This document shows, piece after piece, positions 46,048 to 59,539 of a stretch of 64,000 nt of DNA. The DNA is taken from NCBI RefSeq assembly GCF_014529535.1, contig NC_050736.1, positions 2,604,001 to 2,668,000 on the forward strand, given 5' to 3'. The number at the start of each line of letters is the position of its first letter. The stretch's first letter is position 1. The notes under the pieces were generated by a model, which was not told the DNA's origin, did not search any database, and saw nothing but the letters and a program-made list of their open reading frames with translations. The position numbers and the translations under genes are program-made. Source of the stretch: Bradysia coprophila (lineage: Eukaryota; Arthropoda; Insecta; Diptera; Sciaridae).

Positions 46048-49000
46048 TATTGAAATATCAAATTACAGAGAAAGACGATAAGTTCTTTCCATAAAAAACA
46101 TCCTTTTTAATGTTTTCCAATGGATTGAAAACGATAGATGTAATTTTTAAATATTCAATCTACAAAAATCGTTTTCACTCACTGTTCGTGTGCAAAATAT
46201 GTGAAAGTAAGATTTGTTCATTACATTAACTACTTTAAAAAAATGTTTAAAAGACAGTCCTCAACCCTTCTTGTAAAATCATTGTGAAGGTAAAATCTTC
46301 AATGCATCTGTATGTATACGTTTTTGCAAACAAATACATTTTATACTACACTTTGTCTCTCCATCAAAATGATTTTTGGTATATTCCTGGAAAAACAACC
46401 CTCTAAATCTTCTTTTTTTTGTACATTTTCGCAACGACTCAGATAAAAGTAATTATGGTAATTATTTAATCGTTCGAGCAGCAACAAGTGATTCTTGCTG
46501 GAAAGTTTCTGCCATTTTATTTTCATTTTCATTCATTTGAAGGAAAATCGTCCTCTGTTGTGCAATTATATGTATACGTCGGACATATATACATTTAAAT
46601 CTGAGAGATGTTTAATATTAAGATATTGTTAATTCTTTATGCAAGAGTATATACAACATCTTTAAAGTGAATTTAATTTTGTTAATTGCTTTGGTATATT
46701 TCTTTAACTTGAACCAAAATAATAAGGGATCAATTCAGTTAAGGAAAAGTTCAATTTTTTTTTATTTCCAAAAGTTTGTCGTTTATTTTCTCCTGTTCCG
46801 GCATATTGACTTTAAAGTAAAAAAAAAAAATTTTATGGCTGTGCTTACTGAAGAAAATGGGCCATCATTTAGTTGGATTTTAATCGGCCAACATACATTT
46901 TCGTTGCTTTTATTTTTGGGATTTGTTAATTTAATTACATTTTTATTGTTTGTTTCGTCGGAGTTTAGTCATTTGGGGAACGAAATGTTTTTTATTTCGA
47001 TAAAAATGTAAGGTGTAACGGTTTGTGTGTTTGTTTGTTTCATGTTATTTGAAGATTATGGTCGTAATGAAACCTAGAAATTGAATATTGTACTAGCGTG
47101 TATTTTACAACAATGTATACTATACAAGGAAAAGTTTTCGCTGAAAATTCAGGTCAGACTCTTCAGGGAAGTTTAAGTGAATATGCTGTTCACTTGTAAC
47201 ATAGTAAATTGGTTGCAAAATCTGGATGTCGAAATTTGATATGTGGAATCATGAACATATTTTGCTTTTCTATTATGTGACATCCGTACGCCAAATGAAT
47301 AGTAAATTACTTGACAGAATAAGTAATGTTACGATTGCCTATGATGTGATTATGGACTATCTCATTATCATTTAAATGATTTTTCCTAATAGAGTTGAAA
47401 CATCGCGACTTTGTCTTGTCGATTACAGAACTCGCGTCCGCCTCGTGCTGGAAACCTTTCATTCGCAAGAAAAGCCTTTCAGTCTTGAGCTCAACCCGGC
47501 CTGGCTGTTTCTAATCACTGATCATTTGCTAGTGGACATTCTAACTAAATAAACTTCTAAAAACTTTAAAAGATTTTATGTCAAACAAAGCTATACTTGA
47601 AACAAAAGAAGTAACAGATTTAACTTGCCGTTTAATCGAACGTTTCAGCGTAAGTATTTAAAAATTTAGCTCAGTCTTTAGTCGTAATTATCGAATTTGA
47701 ATCCATTTTATTGATACAGATTTGTCGGAGGACTACCAAAAAAAAATCTCATTAGTATTATATGACCTGTCTTATTCCATAATACAAGTCATCCCATTTC
47801 TATATCAAAAATATATGACTGGAAAACTATACCGCACAAATAACAAAACAAAATCTCACTCCATCTTATGAACAAACACATATTCCAACCCCGTTGGGAT
47901 GAATAAATAAGAATTAGAGACTTTTTGGACTTGGCTTTGCAATAGTTGCGGTTGTGTCTCGCGACGATTTCACGTCTACCTTACTTTGTATATATAGTTC
48001 GGCTGTGAATACAAAAATAAAAGGGATATTTCGACTTCGCTGTAATATGTTCGCAATCATTGTGGGTTGTGCGGTGTACACTTTTGTGTATTAGATATTA
48101 TTTCAGTTCAATTTCAGATGGAGATTTTCTTGTTCAATGTGAATTTACTTTTATTGTTATCAACATAAAAATATGTCTTTTGAGAAGAATAAATATTCAT
48201 GATGAATCAAAGAATTACTCTGTGTTTTGTGTTTATGGGATTTTTGTTTTGTCTTCTACATTAGCTACAAAAAGCTTGGGAAAGATTTCAGATAAATCAG
48301 TTATGAAAAACATTAGAGTCACACTGTAAAAGTGTTGCTTGAGTCAGGCGGACGGATTAAACTCTCCTAATTTGTTGAGATTTCAGTATTTACTGGGCTA
48401 AACTTAATTAAATTTTACTTGTTGGAAGAATCGTAAAGTGGAATGTATATAGGAAAATTCCTTAAAGTTGGCAATCGTTTCTTTGTCTGCATTAAAAATC
48501 ACACCATTTCTAAGAAAAGAACTAACATTCATAGTTTCGGACAAACCATTCAATTGTCTTCTCGGATAAATCCACATTTTCTTAATGCAATAAAAATAAA
48601 AAGAAGTAACCGCCCCATAAAGTTGTCATTAGGCAGAACGTTGCAATGAATTATATTTGTCATTAATTTATGCTAGCATAAAAACGGTTAATTTTCATTG
48701 AAATAAAATATTTAAAGAACATCTCAACGAAATTCCCAAAACAATTATACGAGTGAAACACTTAAGTCGTCTGAAAGCGAAAAAAAGAAGAAGAAGATAC
48801 TTGAAAACCCCCAATAAAACGAATATAAACGTGAACTCCACACAAGCATTGGCCAATTTAATTGACTGACATTTTATTGCTGGAAATGAATTTTCTATTT
48901 ACTGTGTGTGCTGCCTTCTTAACATACTACCATCAGGTACGTCTGTTGTGTTTTATTGGTTCTTTTTTCCTGAATAATCAATTAAGCATACCGTCGAATA

Positions 49001-49149
49001 TAAGCTCGGACAAATAAAAATAGCAATTTTGTAGAAAGTTTCATTGTGTTTATAGCTTTATCATCTTAAAATATAGTGCGAAAATTAACGATTTTCGATA
49101 GTTGGTTGATAAACACTTAAATACTGAATAAAATGTAAAAAAAGAAGAT
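46048..49149. other. Intergenic, no gene established
   Basis: A 114-codon frame at 46667-47011 is dominated by Phe, Leu and Asn from T-rich DNA and has no clear start, so I do not call it. A partial left end of the CGATAA-core family may lie near 47600-47625. Confidence 0.35.
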
Positions 49150-49332
49150 ACATTTTTGCCAATTGCATGTATTTTTGTCAACTCAGACCTCCATATACCC
49201 ATTTTTGCCATTTTCATGTATCTTTGTCAACTCAGACACATTTTTGCCAATTTCATGTATTTTTATCAACTGAGTCCTTGACATACCCATTTTTGCCATT
49301 TTCATGTATTTTTGTTAACTCAGTCCTCCATT
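49150..49332. repeat. Minisatellite, four units of about 38-49 bp
   Basis: Units start 'catttttgccaatt' or 'catttttgccattt', followed by 'catgtatttttgtcaactca' and a variable tail ('gacctccatataccc'). The two unit versions (-ccaatt- and -ccattt-) alternate, which suggests duplication as dimers. Confidence 0.85.
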
Positions 49333-49551
49333 TATAAAACTAGACAGGCCCGTAGCTACGGGTGGGCTAGGGTGGGATGAGCCCACCCTGAGATTCCGAA
49401 AAAACCGTTTTTTTTATTTCTCCATACAAAAATATTTTTTGGGACCCTGAGCCCACCCTGACAAGTCCAAAAATGAGTTTCTGGCTACGGGCCTGAAACT
49501 AGATCAGTTGGGACTCTTCGCTTATTGTATTAGCAATCGATAACAGATGAA
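49320..49551 (+). repeat. Dispersed CGATAA-core repeat, copy f, interrupted by a hAT MITE
   Basis: The right end 'gcaatcgataacagatgaat' and 'ttt' is clear; upstream 'cattataaaactaga' fits the 'atttatataag' block of copy e. The 151-bp hAT element at 49345-49495 sits inside it. Confidence 0.5.
49337..49503. mobile_element. hAT MITE with 8-bp target duplication AAACTAGA
   Basis: The element spans 49345-49495 (151 bp). It begins CAGGCCCGTAGC and ends GCTACGGGCCTG, a perfect 12-bp inverted repeat. AAACTAGA flanks it at 49337-49344 and 49496-49503. 'Gagcccaccctga' occurs twice inside. Non-coding. Confidence 0.92.
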
Positions 49552-52499
49552 TTTTCAGATGGTAAAATCACTTCTTGGGATGATTATTACGAAGATTTTT
49601 TTTATTTATTCCAATGAATTCAAAATAACAATTTACAAGTATTTTTACAAGTTCGTCGTTTCATTTAGTAGCGACCAAAACCGATTTGTAACATTATTTT
49701 TGACTAGGCGAATTTCAGAAAAAAAAGTCTTGTTCCCCCACGGTCAAAACCAATGTCGCGCCTCTGTTTTTGCAAACTAATTATTTTAATAGTGAGACAG
49801 GAACATTAAATAAATATAAAAAAAACATATTTAAAAATATGTATTCGGAAAATGAAATACCGCTCATAAAAGTTTAAATGAAAACTTGGAAACAAAATTA
49901 ATGCGAAAGCAATGCAAATAGAAAACGGAAATTAAAAATTACTATTGGCATTCGATACTTTTTTATTTAAAAAGTTTTATTTATTAAAAACTTTCCAATG
50001 CACTCAGTGTGGTTGTATTTTGTATGGAGGATTGAAATCTTTGATGGAAATTACGTAACATGCGAAACAAATCGAATTGAAAAAAAAAAACGGAGCCATT
50101 CAAAGTTCACGATAATGTCCTCTTGATTCACATTGCTGAATCTAAGCGAATTTGAATTTATAGAGGTAGAGAAACTATAACTGCCTTTGCTTTCTTTAAA
50201 TACTAATACCATAGCGCTTGAGATGCTCAAGGCGGTCAACTCTCAGGTGGTTACGCAGATTATGATAAGTGGGTGACGCACTACTTTCAGTGCTCAAAGT
50301 ACGGGCTGGACTCTCAATGAATAGCAGTCAGCATTTAAAAAATGAGGAGTAGAGTGAATAGTGTCAGGCCTGTGGCTCAAAATTTTCCACGTCATACAAA
50401 TTCGATTTTGGTGAATTTCTTTGTATGGAAATAGTATTTTCTGTTACGAGTGATGAATTATCTTGCATGCTGACAACCCCAACATTTTTGGTTCTACTGA
50501 ATTCAAAACCAATTTTTTCATTGACACAATAGCTCGAAAATTGACAAATAGAATTGAATGTTTCATGAATGTTGAAAGCTTATTTCATATTCTCAATGGA
50601 ACACTTACATGGAGAAGCTAATCCCACGAGTAAGTTTTACAATATAAAATATGAATTCCATGACGAACTTCCATTTTGTAGATTCTTTGTGGGTTGTGAA
50701 TTTTGAAATGGTTTTTTCATAACTTGTTTTCGCTTCTTATCGTTTCTCCGCTATATTCTGAAAACAGTTCTAAAATTTACAACCCACAAATTATTTATAG
50801 CATAAAATTGTGGAGTATTTCATATTTCCGAACTTACAGTTAAAAACGAATATGAAGAACGCCTGGATCTTGATTTTTAATTGAAACGAACTTCGATATC
50901 TACATTCAACAATTCAACATCTATAAAGTCTTCAGACTTCCGTCATGTAAGTTTCACAAGACTTCTCATTCAAGTGTAAGAACTTCATTTCGAAACGAAG
51001 TGATTCCTTTCTGTATGTCATCCTCATTGTCATTCATAGTAAACTAATAGACATGCCCAACTCCCTCCAGGAATATCTCTTAAGAAATTAAACGTATTGT
51101 TTTAAAGCATAAAATAAAATTCTTAAAATCCGTTTTGTTAGAGACAAGAATGCAAATATACATTGTTATCTGGTCTACGTGTATACAAAAATACTCTCGT
51201 TGCTTGGTATATAAATATATCCGTTGTTTCTTCCCAATAGACATATACAAAACCGTTGCACCCACCATAAAGCGATTTGTATTTTCGTTCTATAGGTGTA
51301 TAAAGGAAGTGAGTAAGAAAACAAAGAAAAATTATATGAATTTTGTGTATAATTTTCATTGTTGTTGTTCTTTTTTTTCCGCCTTGTGGCTTATATGGGT
51401 TCGTAAAAAAAATTGTTCTTGAGGAGCAGATGTTTTTCGAAAATACTAATTTAGACTTCTTAGATAAACGTTATCCGTTCAAGGATATAAGAAAAAAAAA
51501 TCTATGCAAATAAGACATCACGTTGTAGAGAATAAACCAAATAATACGACCGTACCAGAAACATGAGGACAATCAATCATAATAAAAGCATTTTTATCAA
51601 GCAATTCCGTATCACCCATTAAATGAGTCATTTAAAATGAAATTTTAACCTTAACTTATTCAAAACCCTAAAAATCCCTGTAATAAAATGACGCAGAAAA
51701 AAATATATGTTCACGCGCGTAGCATCATTTTTAATTCGCACACAAATTTAATAATGTTGACAATAAGCGGCGTCAGCCCTTAAACCCATAAATGTTAATT
51801 CAATAGACTTTATGCGCACAAGGAATATCTTTTCATTAAATATTCAAGTTCGGTACTTTATATACTCAGTTTATCGTTAAGGTAATACATCGTGCAATTT
51901 TATGTTTTGGATATGAGTTGTTTCCATTGCTATTTCACCCCCCAAAATACGTATCTAGGTGTACGTATTCATTTATAACCTCCAGTAACATTTTATTTGT
52001 ATGTGAAAATTGCGTGACGTTGCAATATGTACACACCTGGAGATGTAAGAGGAGGTTTCGATTGCATTTATGTATAAAAACATCTTAAGTGTATAGATAT
52101 AATGCTGCGATATAACTGCTTGATTTGTTGATGAATGGAAACTGGCAGGCAAGTCTCAAACACCAAAATTCATTTAGTTATTACCGTAGTCTTTAGACTC
52201 GGTTTGCGCACAATCAAAAGTTGTTGCTACAACAATAAAGGTTTGATTACCTGCCATTCAATGTTGATAATATTCAACTTGGCTTGTCGTGAAAAATTAC
52301 AATCAAACAAACAAATTAGTCCGCTTGTACATGTACAACAACACAATGTTCTTCACATTCGTAATTACACAAGCGATGCGGGTCTTTCTTTACTAAAAGT
52401 GAGTCAGAAAGCGAGCACTGAGCAGTAAGAAATTTATCGCGCTGAACAGATTCTGAAACCTCGAGCTACCTCTAACATGCATTAGTACGGATGATAGTC
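49552..52499. other. Intergenic, no gene established
   Basis: Contains a minus-strand frame at 50051-50239 and a plus-strand frame at 52135-52428 that read like protein only weakly. No family recognised. Confidence 0.35.
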
Positions 52500-53140
52500 A
52501 AACTTACTGTTAAGTCAAGGGTTTTACGTAAGGAAATACGTCTTGAAGTTCAGTATGATCGATTTTTTCTGATGTCAAGTTTGTAGATGGGCAATATCGG
52601 ACTAATTATGGAGGAGTTATTCACAAAAGAGTTTTTGTCAATTTTTTGATGGCCCGTTATCTTGAGGATATCTGAACCGATCTTAGAAATTTTTGTTTCA
52701 ATCGACGAGGAATAAAATACCTGACGTCATGTTCGTAGATGTGTGATATCTGACTTATGATCTGGGAGTAATTCCAAAAAAAAATGTTAGTCTGGTTTTT
52801 TGATAACTTGAGAAATCCGGAACCAATTTTTTAACGTTTGGTTTTAATCGACGAGGAACAACATTTTTGGCGTCAAGCTCGTAGCTGGACAATATCAGAC
52901 TAATGATCTCGGAGTTATTCATAAGAAATTTTTTTACACATTTTCTACATAACTTAGGTAGTGCTATGCCAATTTTCAAAATTTTTGTTTTTATTTGAAC
53001 AAAATTGATCCAATGATCTGGGAGTTTAGTCCCGAAACAGTTTTTCACTGAATATTTAATGGTAGACAACGATAGTAATTCTGAAATTCCGATTTTCAAA
53101 AACTTTGTTCCTATCGACGAAGAAATCAATATTCCTATTG
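52500..53140 (+). repeat. Degenerate tandem repeat, about 147-bp period, copy 2 of the 'ATCGACGAGGAATAAA' family
   Basis: 'aatcgacgagga' occurs at about 52700 and 52846, with a worn version at about 53115. The following 'gtcatgttcgtagatg', 'gcaatatcggact' and 'gatctgggagt' blocks repeat with a spacing of about 145-152 bp. At least three to four units. Confidence 0.65.
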
Positions 53141-54419
53141 ATGATTACCGGCAACAGGTATTCTTTTTCTAAATTTTAGACTAAAATAAGTAGGTCCTAT
53201 CTCTTGGGTTCTCAGTAGGTACAATGCATTAATCTTAAGCTTTTGATCATCATCACATCAACTATACCTCATGATTGTTTCACTAGATATCCTGTGTCTT
53301 TCCGTACACAATTTACTGAATGTAACGAACTAAGCGACTACACATTCGGTTTAAATTGTACATCTAATCTTCAGACGCTTTAGTAGTAGTCTCAACAAAC
53401 TGTGCCCCATACGTAACAAATAAAAAAAGGAAATTTCACATTCGCGCTGGAAAAGGTACTTTCATTGCATATTCTATTAAAATTTACACTAAAAATATGG
53501 TTAGTGCTATTTTCACTTAAGCGTTTAGATATTGCATTTACCCATTTCAGGTTTAACGCAATGAATAATTAATAGCAACCGATTTAAAGTGATAGTCTTA
53601 ATCCATGTAAATAAAATATTTACACAACTTACACAAAGCCATCAGAGAATAAAAGTAGTTAAATTCTTAATTAAATGTGATATGGTATGTTGGACTTACT
53701 CAAGCTTCATAATTTATAATTCAGTTTACATTTACATTTATGTTTATTTTAATATAGTAAACTATTTACAGTGTCAGCGTTTATTAACGTTGTCGTGGAA
53801 AAAAGTTGTGCACTTCCGCTAACAGACATCTTAAAAGCTTTTTCTCCATTCTTGAAGAAGCAAAAAAAAAAAAAACTGAAATGCCACTTCAATTTTACTA
53901 ATGAGATAAATTTGACTAAGCTCTACATTATTAAGTTGATTGTTACTTGCAAATTTTCATATTTTACGAATTTTACACACATGAAGCGTTTTAATCGATA
54001 GAATGTTTTGGCAGCGTGTGTAATTATTTTGCGACATGTTCTAACGTCGTCGCGACATCGTGTTATGTGAGGAATAAATGACGATATGAACAACAAGGCG
54101 ATTATTAAGTAGCGGTAGCTACCATAATGGAAATAGTTGGGATGTATTTGTACCGTCGCCGGGGCATCCGTACAAACTGTTTTACAGCAAAACGTTTTTT
54201 AAACAATAATTTCTAATTATAAATGCTCGAGGTAGGGTTCATTCACAAATTATCTACGCTATACAGGAGTGACCATTCATTTGGAGCAGAGCATATTTTA
54301 AGGGAATCAAATTCTTAAAAATTAGGATTTGATGGCCTATCAAAATCCCTATGTTCGTTTTATGACTTTCTTTGTTGTTTTTCCTCGGTGTCCTCGACCC
54401 AACCAACTAACTTCGTATC
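53141..54419. other. Intergenic, nothing recognised
   Basis: No gene or repeat seen. Confidence 0.4.
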
Positions 54420-54680
54420 ATTCCCTTGACTCGTAAGTCAAATGTCTTACGTCAGAAAATATGACTTGATCGATTTTGTGAAATGTATGAAATGTTAGCA
54501 TAAAACTATAACTTGAGCTATTCTGAACCGATTTTCACAAATTTGGTTTCAATCGACGAGAAATAAAATTCCTGCGATCAGGTTCGTAGATGGGCAACAT
54601 CGGGTTAATGATCTCGAGGTTATTCCTAAAAGAATCTTTACCTATTTTCTAGATTGGATGATAAACTTGCGTCGTGTTGA
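54420..54680 (+). repeat. 'ATCGACGAGGAATAAA' repeat, copy 3
   Basis: 'cttacgtcagaaaatatgac', 'gaaatgttagca', 'tttggtttcaatcgacgaga', 'aataaaattcctg', 'tagatgggcaacatcgg' and 'aatgatctcg' in the same order as in the other two loci. Confidence 0.6.
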
Positions 54681-55195
54681 ATAGATTTTAAAAAAAGAAC
54701 CAAATTCGTGAGGTGTGGGTCACAGAAACAAAATCGATCCCACCTCTTGACTCATCAGTAGGCACAATGTATAGATGTTCTCTTTTATAAGAGAGATAAA
54801 AATGCCAATTATTTGTGAATGTTTGCACACATTCTGCGGTATAATGTATGGCTTTGATTTTGTTTATTTTTACCGGCGTTTTAAACTCATTACAGCTTGC
54901 AGCGCGTTGGGACAATGGGTCTTATGTATTCTATGGTATTAATTTAGAGAATTGAGTTTTGAAATTAAAATAAAGGAATGTTTCAACATCTTTTGATAAG
55001 TTTATCAGTGTAGGGACCCGACACATCCAAAAGACGTGTTTTTTTAAGTATTTTTATACATTAGATAGAATTTTCAGTAATTTTAAGAATTTAATTCCTT
55101 AAAATAAGCACTGATTTGGACCTACGATGGAATAACCATTTAGAAACGGCAATCATAACATAGTTCACATCTTTTGTATAGAGTTTTGTCTACGA

Positions 55196-56008
55196 CAAAA
55201 TCTTTTACTTCATTTGTTTGAAAATTTATTTTTATTATAAAAGAACATATTTATTGTGAGGGATTCTTTTGAAAAACAGAATTTTGAAATCGGACGCGTT
55301 TTCCATTGGACTTTTTTATATGTGCCTGAATTGGTATTGGTCCCTAGAACCTTAAGCCACTTTCAAAAAAATTCTTCGAATCTTGTGTGGCTGGTGGGAG
55401 GTGATCGAAAACTGAAAACATGCAATTTTTTTACAAAAATTTCTCCTGTTACACGAGCCGTACAGGGAAATGTTTAAGTGCTTATATTGCATCGAAGATA
55501 CTACCAAACTTCTGTAAGCTCTATTTTTCCTAAAAGTACATGCAATTACCTTTCAAATGACATCCCACACGACCATGTACGTTTCGTGTACCTCGAGAAA
55601 TTTCTGTAAGAAAAGTGTAAGTTGTCAGTCTTTTTTCGGTTGAAAACTTCAACTGCACATATCTCTGTGTGGATGAATTTCAAACCTAACAAGAACCTAT
55701 TTTTCCCATAAGTACATGCAATTACCCTTCTAATGACACCCCACACGACCCTGTACGGCTCGTGTAACTGGAGAAATTTTTGTAAGAAAAGTGCATGTTT
55801 TCAGTTTTCGATCACCTCCCACCAGCCACACAAGATTCGAAGAATTTTTTTGAAAGTGGCTTTAGGTTCTAGGGACCAATACCAATTCAGGCACATATAA
55901 AAAAGTCCAATGGAAAACGCGTCCGATTTCAAGATTCTGTTTTTCAAAAGAATCCCTCTCTGGGTCATCGCTTTTTTGTCGTTGCTGTCGATAATAGATG
56001 ATTAAATT
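55196..56008 (+). repeat. Dispersed CGATAA-core repeat, copy g, split by a foldback element
   Basis: Left end 'aaaatcttttacttcatttg' at 55196; right end 'catcgcttttttgtcgttgc' and 'tgtcgataatagatgattaa' ending near 56008. Everything between 55258 and 55958 is the family F foldback element. Confidence 0.6.
55258..55958. mobile_element. Foldback element family F, second copy
   Basis: 701 bp. Nearly perfect arms of more than 200 bp: GAGGGATTCTTTTGAAAAAC, 'gaaatcggacgcgttttcca', 'ttggtattggtccctagaac' and 'aattcttcgaatcttgtgtg' each reappear in reverse complement at 55800-55958. The left arm is truncated relative to the right. It provides the empty site that dates the insertion at 38294. Confidence 0.85.
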
Positions 56009-57728
56009 CTTTTATTATAACATGATAAACGAGTAAATGACCAATTCAAAGCTTTCAGTTTCTCTGTTGACAAGAAGTTTCAATTGGCATTTTGAGACTG
56101 TTTACCTACGTACATCATTAACCTTTTAAGCTCTAAGCTTTTGTATAAATTTTGATATTGCTGCAAGATAAGGTCGATTTTGTTTTTTAAATTAAAAGCT
56201 GGATGAGAAGGCAGAAAAAAAAAATTTGAGGGATAATAATTACAGTTCATAAAATGTGTATTATAGGCGTACTGTACTTACCGTACTGTACTTTCACGGT
56301 TATATTTATCCCAATCTTGACTCTTTTGTGTTAAACAAAAAAAAGAACGAAATGCAAAACAAATAAACTATAAAAACAAAAACAGTATAAAGGAGCCGAA
56401 TCGGACTAGATAATTACAAAAGAAAACATTTTTATCCTTGTACAAACAATAGATAAAACGTTTTTGGATTTTTTTTTTCAGTTGATGTGGCTTTCCTTTT
56501 TTTCCTATGCTTTTACGAATACAATGTTTGAATTATCCTGAAGACGAAAGATAATCGAAAAAATCGCGAAAGTAAAACATAAGTAAGACAGATCGGTGAC
56601 ATTTTTGAGTGATTAAACAAAAACCGTCCGTTTCTTGTGCCTTTTTAAGCTTTGTTTTGTCATTTTTTTTCCTCTATTACGTACTTGTATATATATGCTT
56701 CGTTCGCGTTTTCTTTTGACGATATCCCCTTGTTTGAAGCATTACTTTCTATTTGTTCAAGTTTTTCCAATGTGTATGCAATGTGTATTATTACTTTTTC
56801 ATAAAATCATCATATATGTTTCACCAAACATGCTATAAACCATCCTATGTACAGTAATAATGTGTAGACATAAAACACACAAATATATGGGTAAAGCAAT
56901 GCTCTTTGATTTAGAGATGATATCATGTATTGTGGATGGATATAATGATAAATATGCGCATCCCTTAATGTCCCTCCTTTTATAATAAATTTTTTTTTAT
57001 TATTATGAGAGAAGAGTTGTGCATGGTTCAGCTGTTTATAAACAAAAATTGAAAATCTACCTTTCATATACGTACGTATATATAAGATATATAGAAGCAA
57101 GTATTCGAAAAAAAATAATAAAAATAAATAAAAAAAAAAACACAAAAAACAGTATAGCCACAAGGTATAGATGAAAAACTATGGAAAAAAATCATTCAAA
57201 TGGGAGCTTTTCTTGTTGTTGTTTTGTTGCTGCTTTTTTTTGTTCATTAACACCAAATTGTAGATATGCTGTTTAGAATATTGCTGAGTTGTAAATTACA
57301 CTATGTGGTGATGTGTACATTTAGCAAAAATTTTCATAAAATGTTGAGTTTTTAATTTTGCCAATTTTTTTTTTCTTCTCTAATTTACTACTCTATCTGT
57401 ATGTATGGTAGAGTGTGGAGAAGGCATCGAGGGGTTGTGGCAGAACAGATATTTAATGTGTATTTTATGCAACGAACTTGAAATATTTTCTAATTGAAGT
57501 TCGTATGTAGATCATACATCATACTGTTAGAGATTGAAATGAGTTTACGCGAGTTTATTGTGATTGGAAGATTCAGCAGTTTATGAATAAATCAGTATAC
57601 AAGTTCGACGGAGAACAATGCACTCAGTGTTATGCACGTGCAAATTAAACCGAATGTTCAGAATTTTTCTTTTGTGAAGCGTGTAGGATTGTTAGGTAGG
57701 TAATGCATTCAAAAAGTCAGGCCATAAT
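56009..57728. other. Intergenic, nothing recognised
   Basis: AT-rich with A and T runs; no gene seen. Confidence 0.4.
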
Positions 57729-58092
57729 TTAAGAGCGGACAACCCTTCACAAATTTTTAGCCTACATTTGGGAGGAAAAATATTCGCTTTTTGATGATTT
57801 CTTTGAACCAAAATGTTTTTTGAAAAACTAAAACCATCGACGCACACAACAATGTGTTACTTTTAAAGGAAAGATTGTTTTATGCGTGATAACTTATCCC
57901 ACTTGGAGAAACCTTTGCAGATTGTGTAAATCTGTGTAATTTGTACCCACAAATCAATTTTCCATTTAAAAGTTACACATTTTTACGTTCATCAATGGTT
58001 TTACTTTTTCAAAAAAAAGATTTTGGTTCAAAGAAATCATCAAAAAACGAATATTTTTATGCCCAAATTTGCAAACGGTTTATTGCTCTTAA
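57729..58092. repeat. Inverted-repeat element with TTAAGAGC ends
   Basis: TTAAGAGC at the left and GCTCTTAA at the right. The arms of about 115 bp share 'aaaatattcg.tttttgatga' then 'tttctttgaaccaaaat'. TTAA at each edge could be a piggyBac-type target duplication. Part of one end recurs at 11070-11120. Confidence 0.7.
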
Positions 58093-59522
58093 CATATTTC
58101 TTCATTATCCATCCGCAGTTTATAGAAGTAATCCGACAAATCTGACAATTTTGATCTGTACAGAGATTCTATTTACTTCGAAAATAATTGGCGAAGTAAA
58201 TTGAGCTAACAACTGTCACATTGTCTACCACTTGTTTCTTTAAACGCTAAAGAGAACCACATATATGCCTTTTCAAATAATAATTTAAATACTCCAAAGC
58301 ACTCATATTGTTATGATAAATGGCACATATAATATACCCCATTACCATACCATAAATATTCTTAAATTTTCCATTTTATGGCATTTTCACGACATAATTT
58401 TCCAAACACATTTTGTGTGCAAGTGGGAAAATAATGTTTAAATATTTGTGAGAATTTGTCCAATATTTTGGCACAAAATTACACCGTTTTACGCTGAAAA
58501 TGGAAATGCACCACCACCTCATGCTTTCTTCCCCATTTTCCAACCCAAATACCGATGTCTATATGTATATAGATTATATGTATGTAAAATACAGCCTAAA
58601 ACTCTTGACTGCTCACATATACTTCGTATTTCAAATAAACCCTTACTCGCTGAAATATGTTGTTTCACCGACGGCACCACCCACTATTTATGTTCTCGTT
58701 CAATGCATAGCAATACATCGCGAACATTGCGACTATGTGTTTTTAAGTACTTGTATAAATATCAGTGAAACAAGCGTCGAAATAATTACTGCCAACTGAT
58801 TGACGACTGTAAGCATTGAGAGCCTTTTAAATGCTTTTCAACCATTTTATCTGCTAAAACTATATGAATGGTTCGGCGTGGTGGTACTGCTGATGAAGAT
58901 ATTTTTCGTTTTTCTTTTTTTTTTTTTAATAATGACTCTGTAACTTTGACGGTTCAAACATTATATATGCATTAGTGCTTTTTTCAAGAGACTATGCTAC
59001 ATTAGCTTATGTACTGTTATGTGTGTAAAAGTAAGCGGCAGAAAATGAATTGGGAACCAGAGCTTTTCAAAAATGGTAATTATTTTACTGTTAGACTGAG
59101 TCGAATTCAAATTAAACAATTGATTTGGCAAAAATGTATGGTGCACAAACTGAGAAAATCGTGAATAGATCAATCATTGGTTATTTCTTGTTTAGACGTA
59201 GGTATATATACACCAAGTGCATTATACTTAGGGCCCGGACTGGCGACCCAACGGCCGCTCGGGTAATTCTATGAAGTTGTTTTTAAAATTGATTTTTGAA
59301 ACTACCATAGCTCAAGTAATTGGTTATGTGTGTGGGGTGTTTCAGGCATTCCATATATCACGCATATGGACAAGGTGATAGAAAAAGTTTCAAATTTGGG
59401 TTCCTTAAATTACTTCGTAAATTTTTGTTTTATTTGAGAGGTACTTCGTACGGGCTTTCGTAATTGCGCTATGTGCGATTTTTAAGATGAATACTTTCAT
59501 TAAAATTGCACGTGCCGCACTT
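58093..59522. other. Intergenic, nothing recognised
   Basis: A GC-rich patch at 59230-59265 ('gggcccggactggcgaccca') resembles the start of a hAT element, but no matching other end was found. Confidence 0.35.
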
Positions 59523-59539
59523 GGGCTAGGTGGCTAGGT

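Noticed and set aside
46667-47011. 114-codon hydrophobic frame
   Set aside because: Composition is explained by T-rich DNA; no conserved motif or convincing start.
49150-49332. CRISPR-like look of four spaced repeats
   Set aside because: Units are contiguous with variable tails rather than fixed repeats with unique spacers, and the genome is eukaryotic; a minisatellite explains it.
50051-50239. Minus-strand frame reading ESKGSYSFSTSINSNSLRF
   Set aside because: No family recognised, short, and no flanking exon signals.
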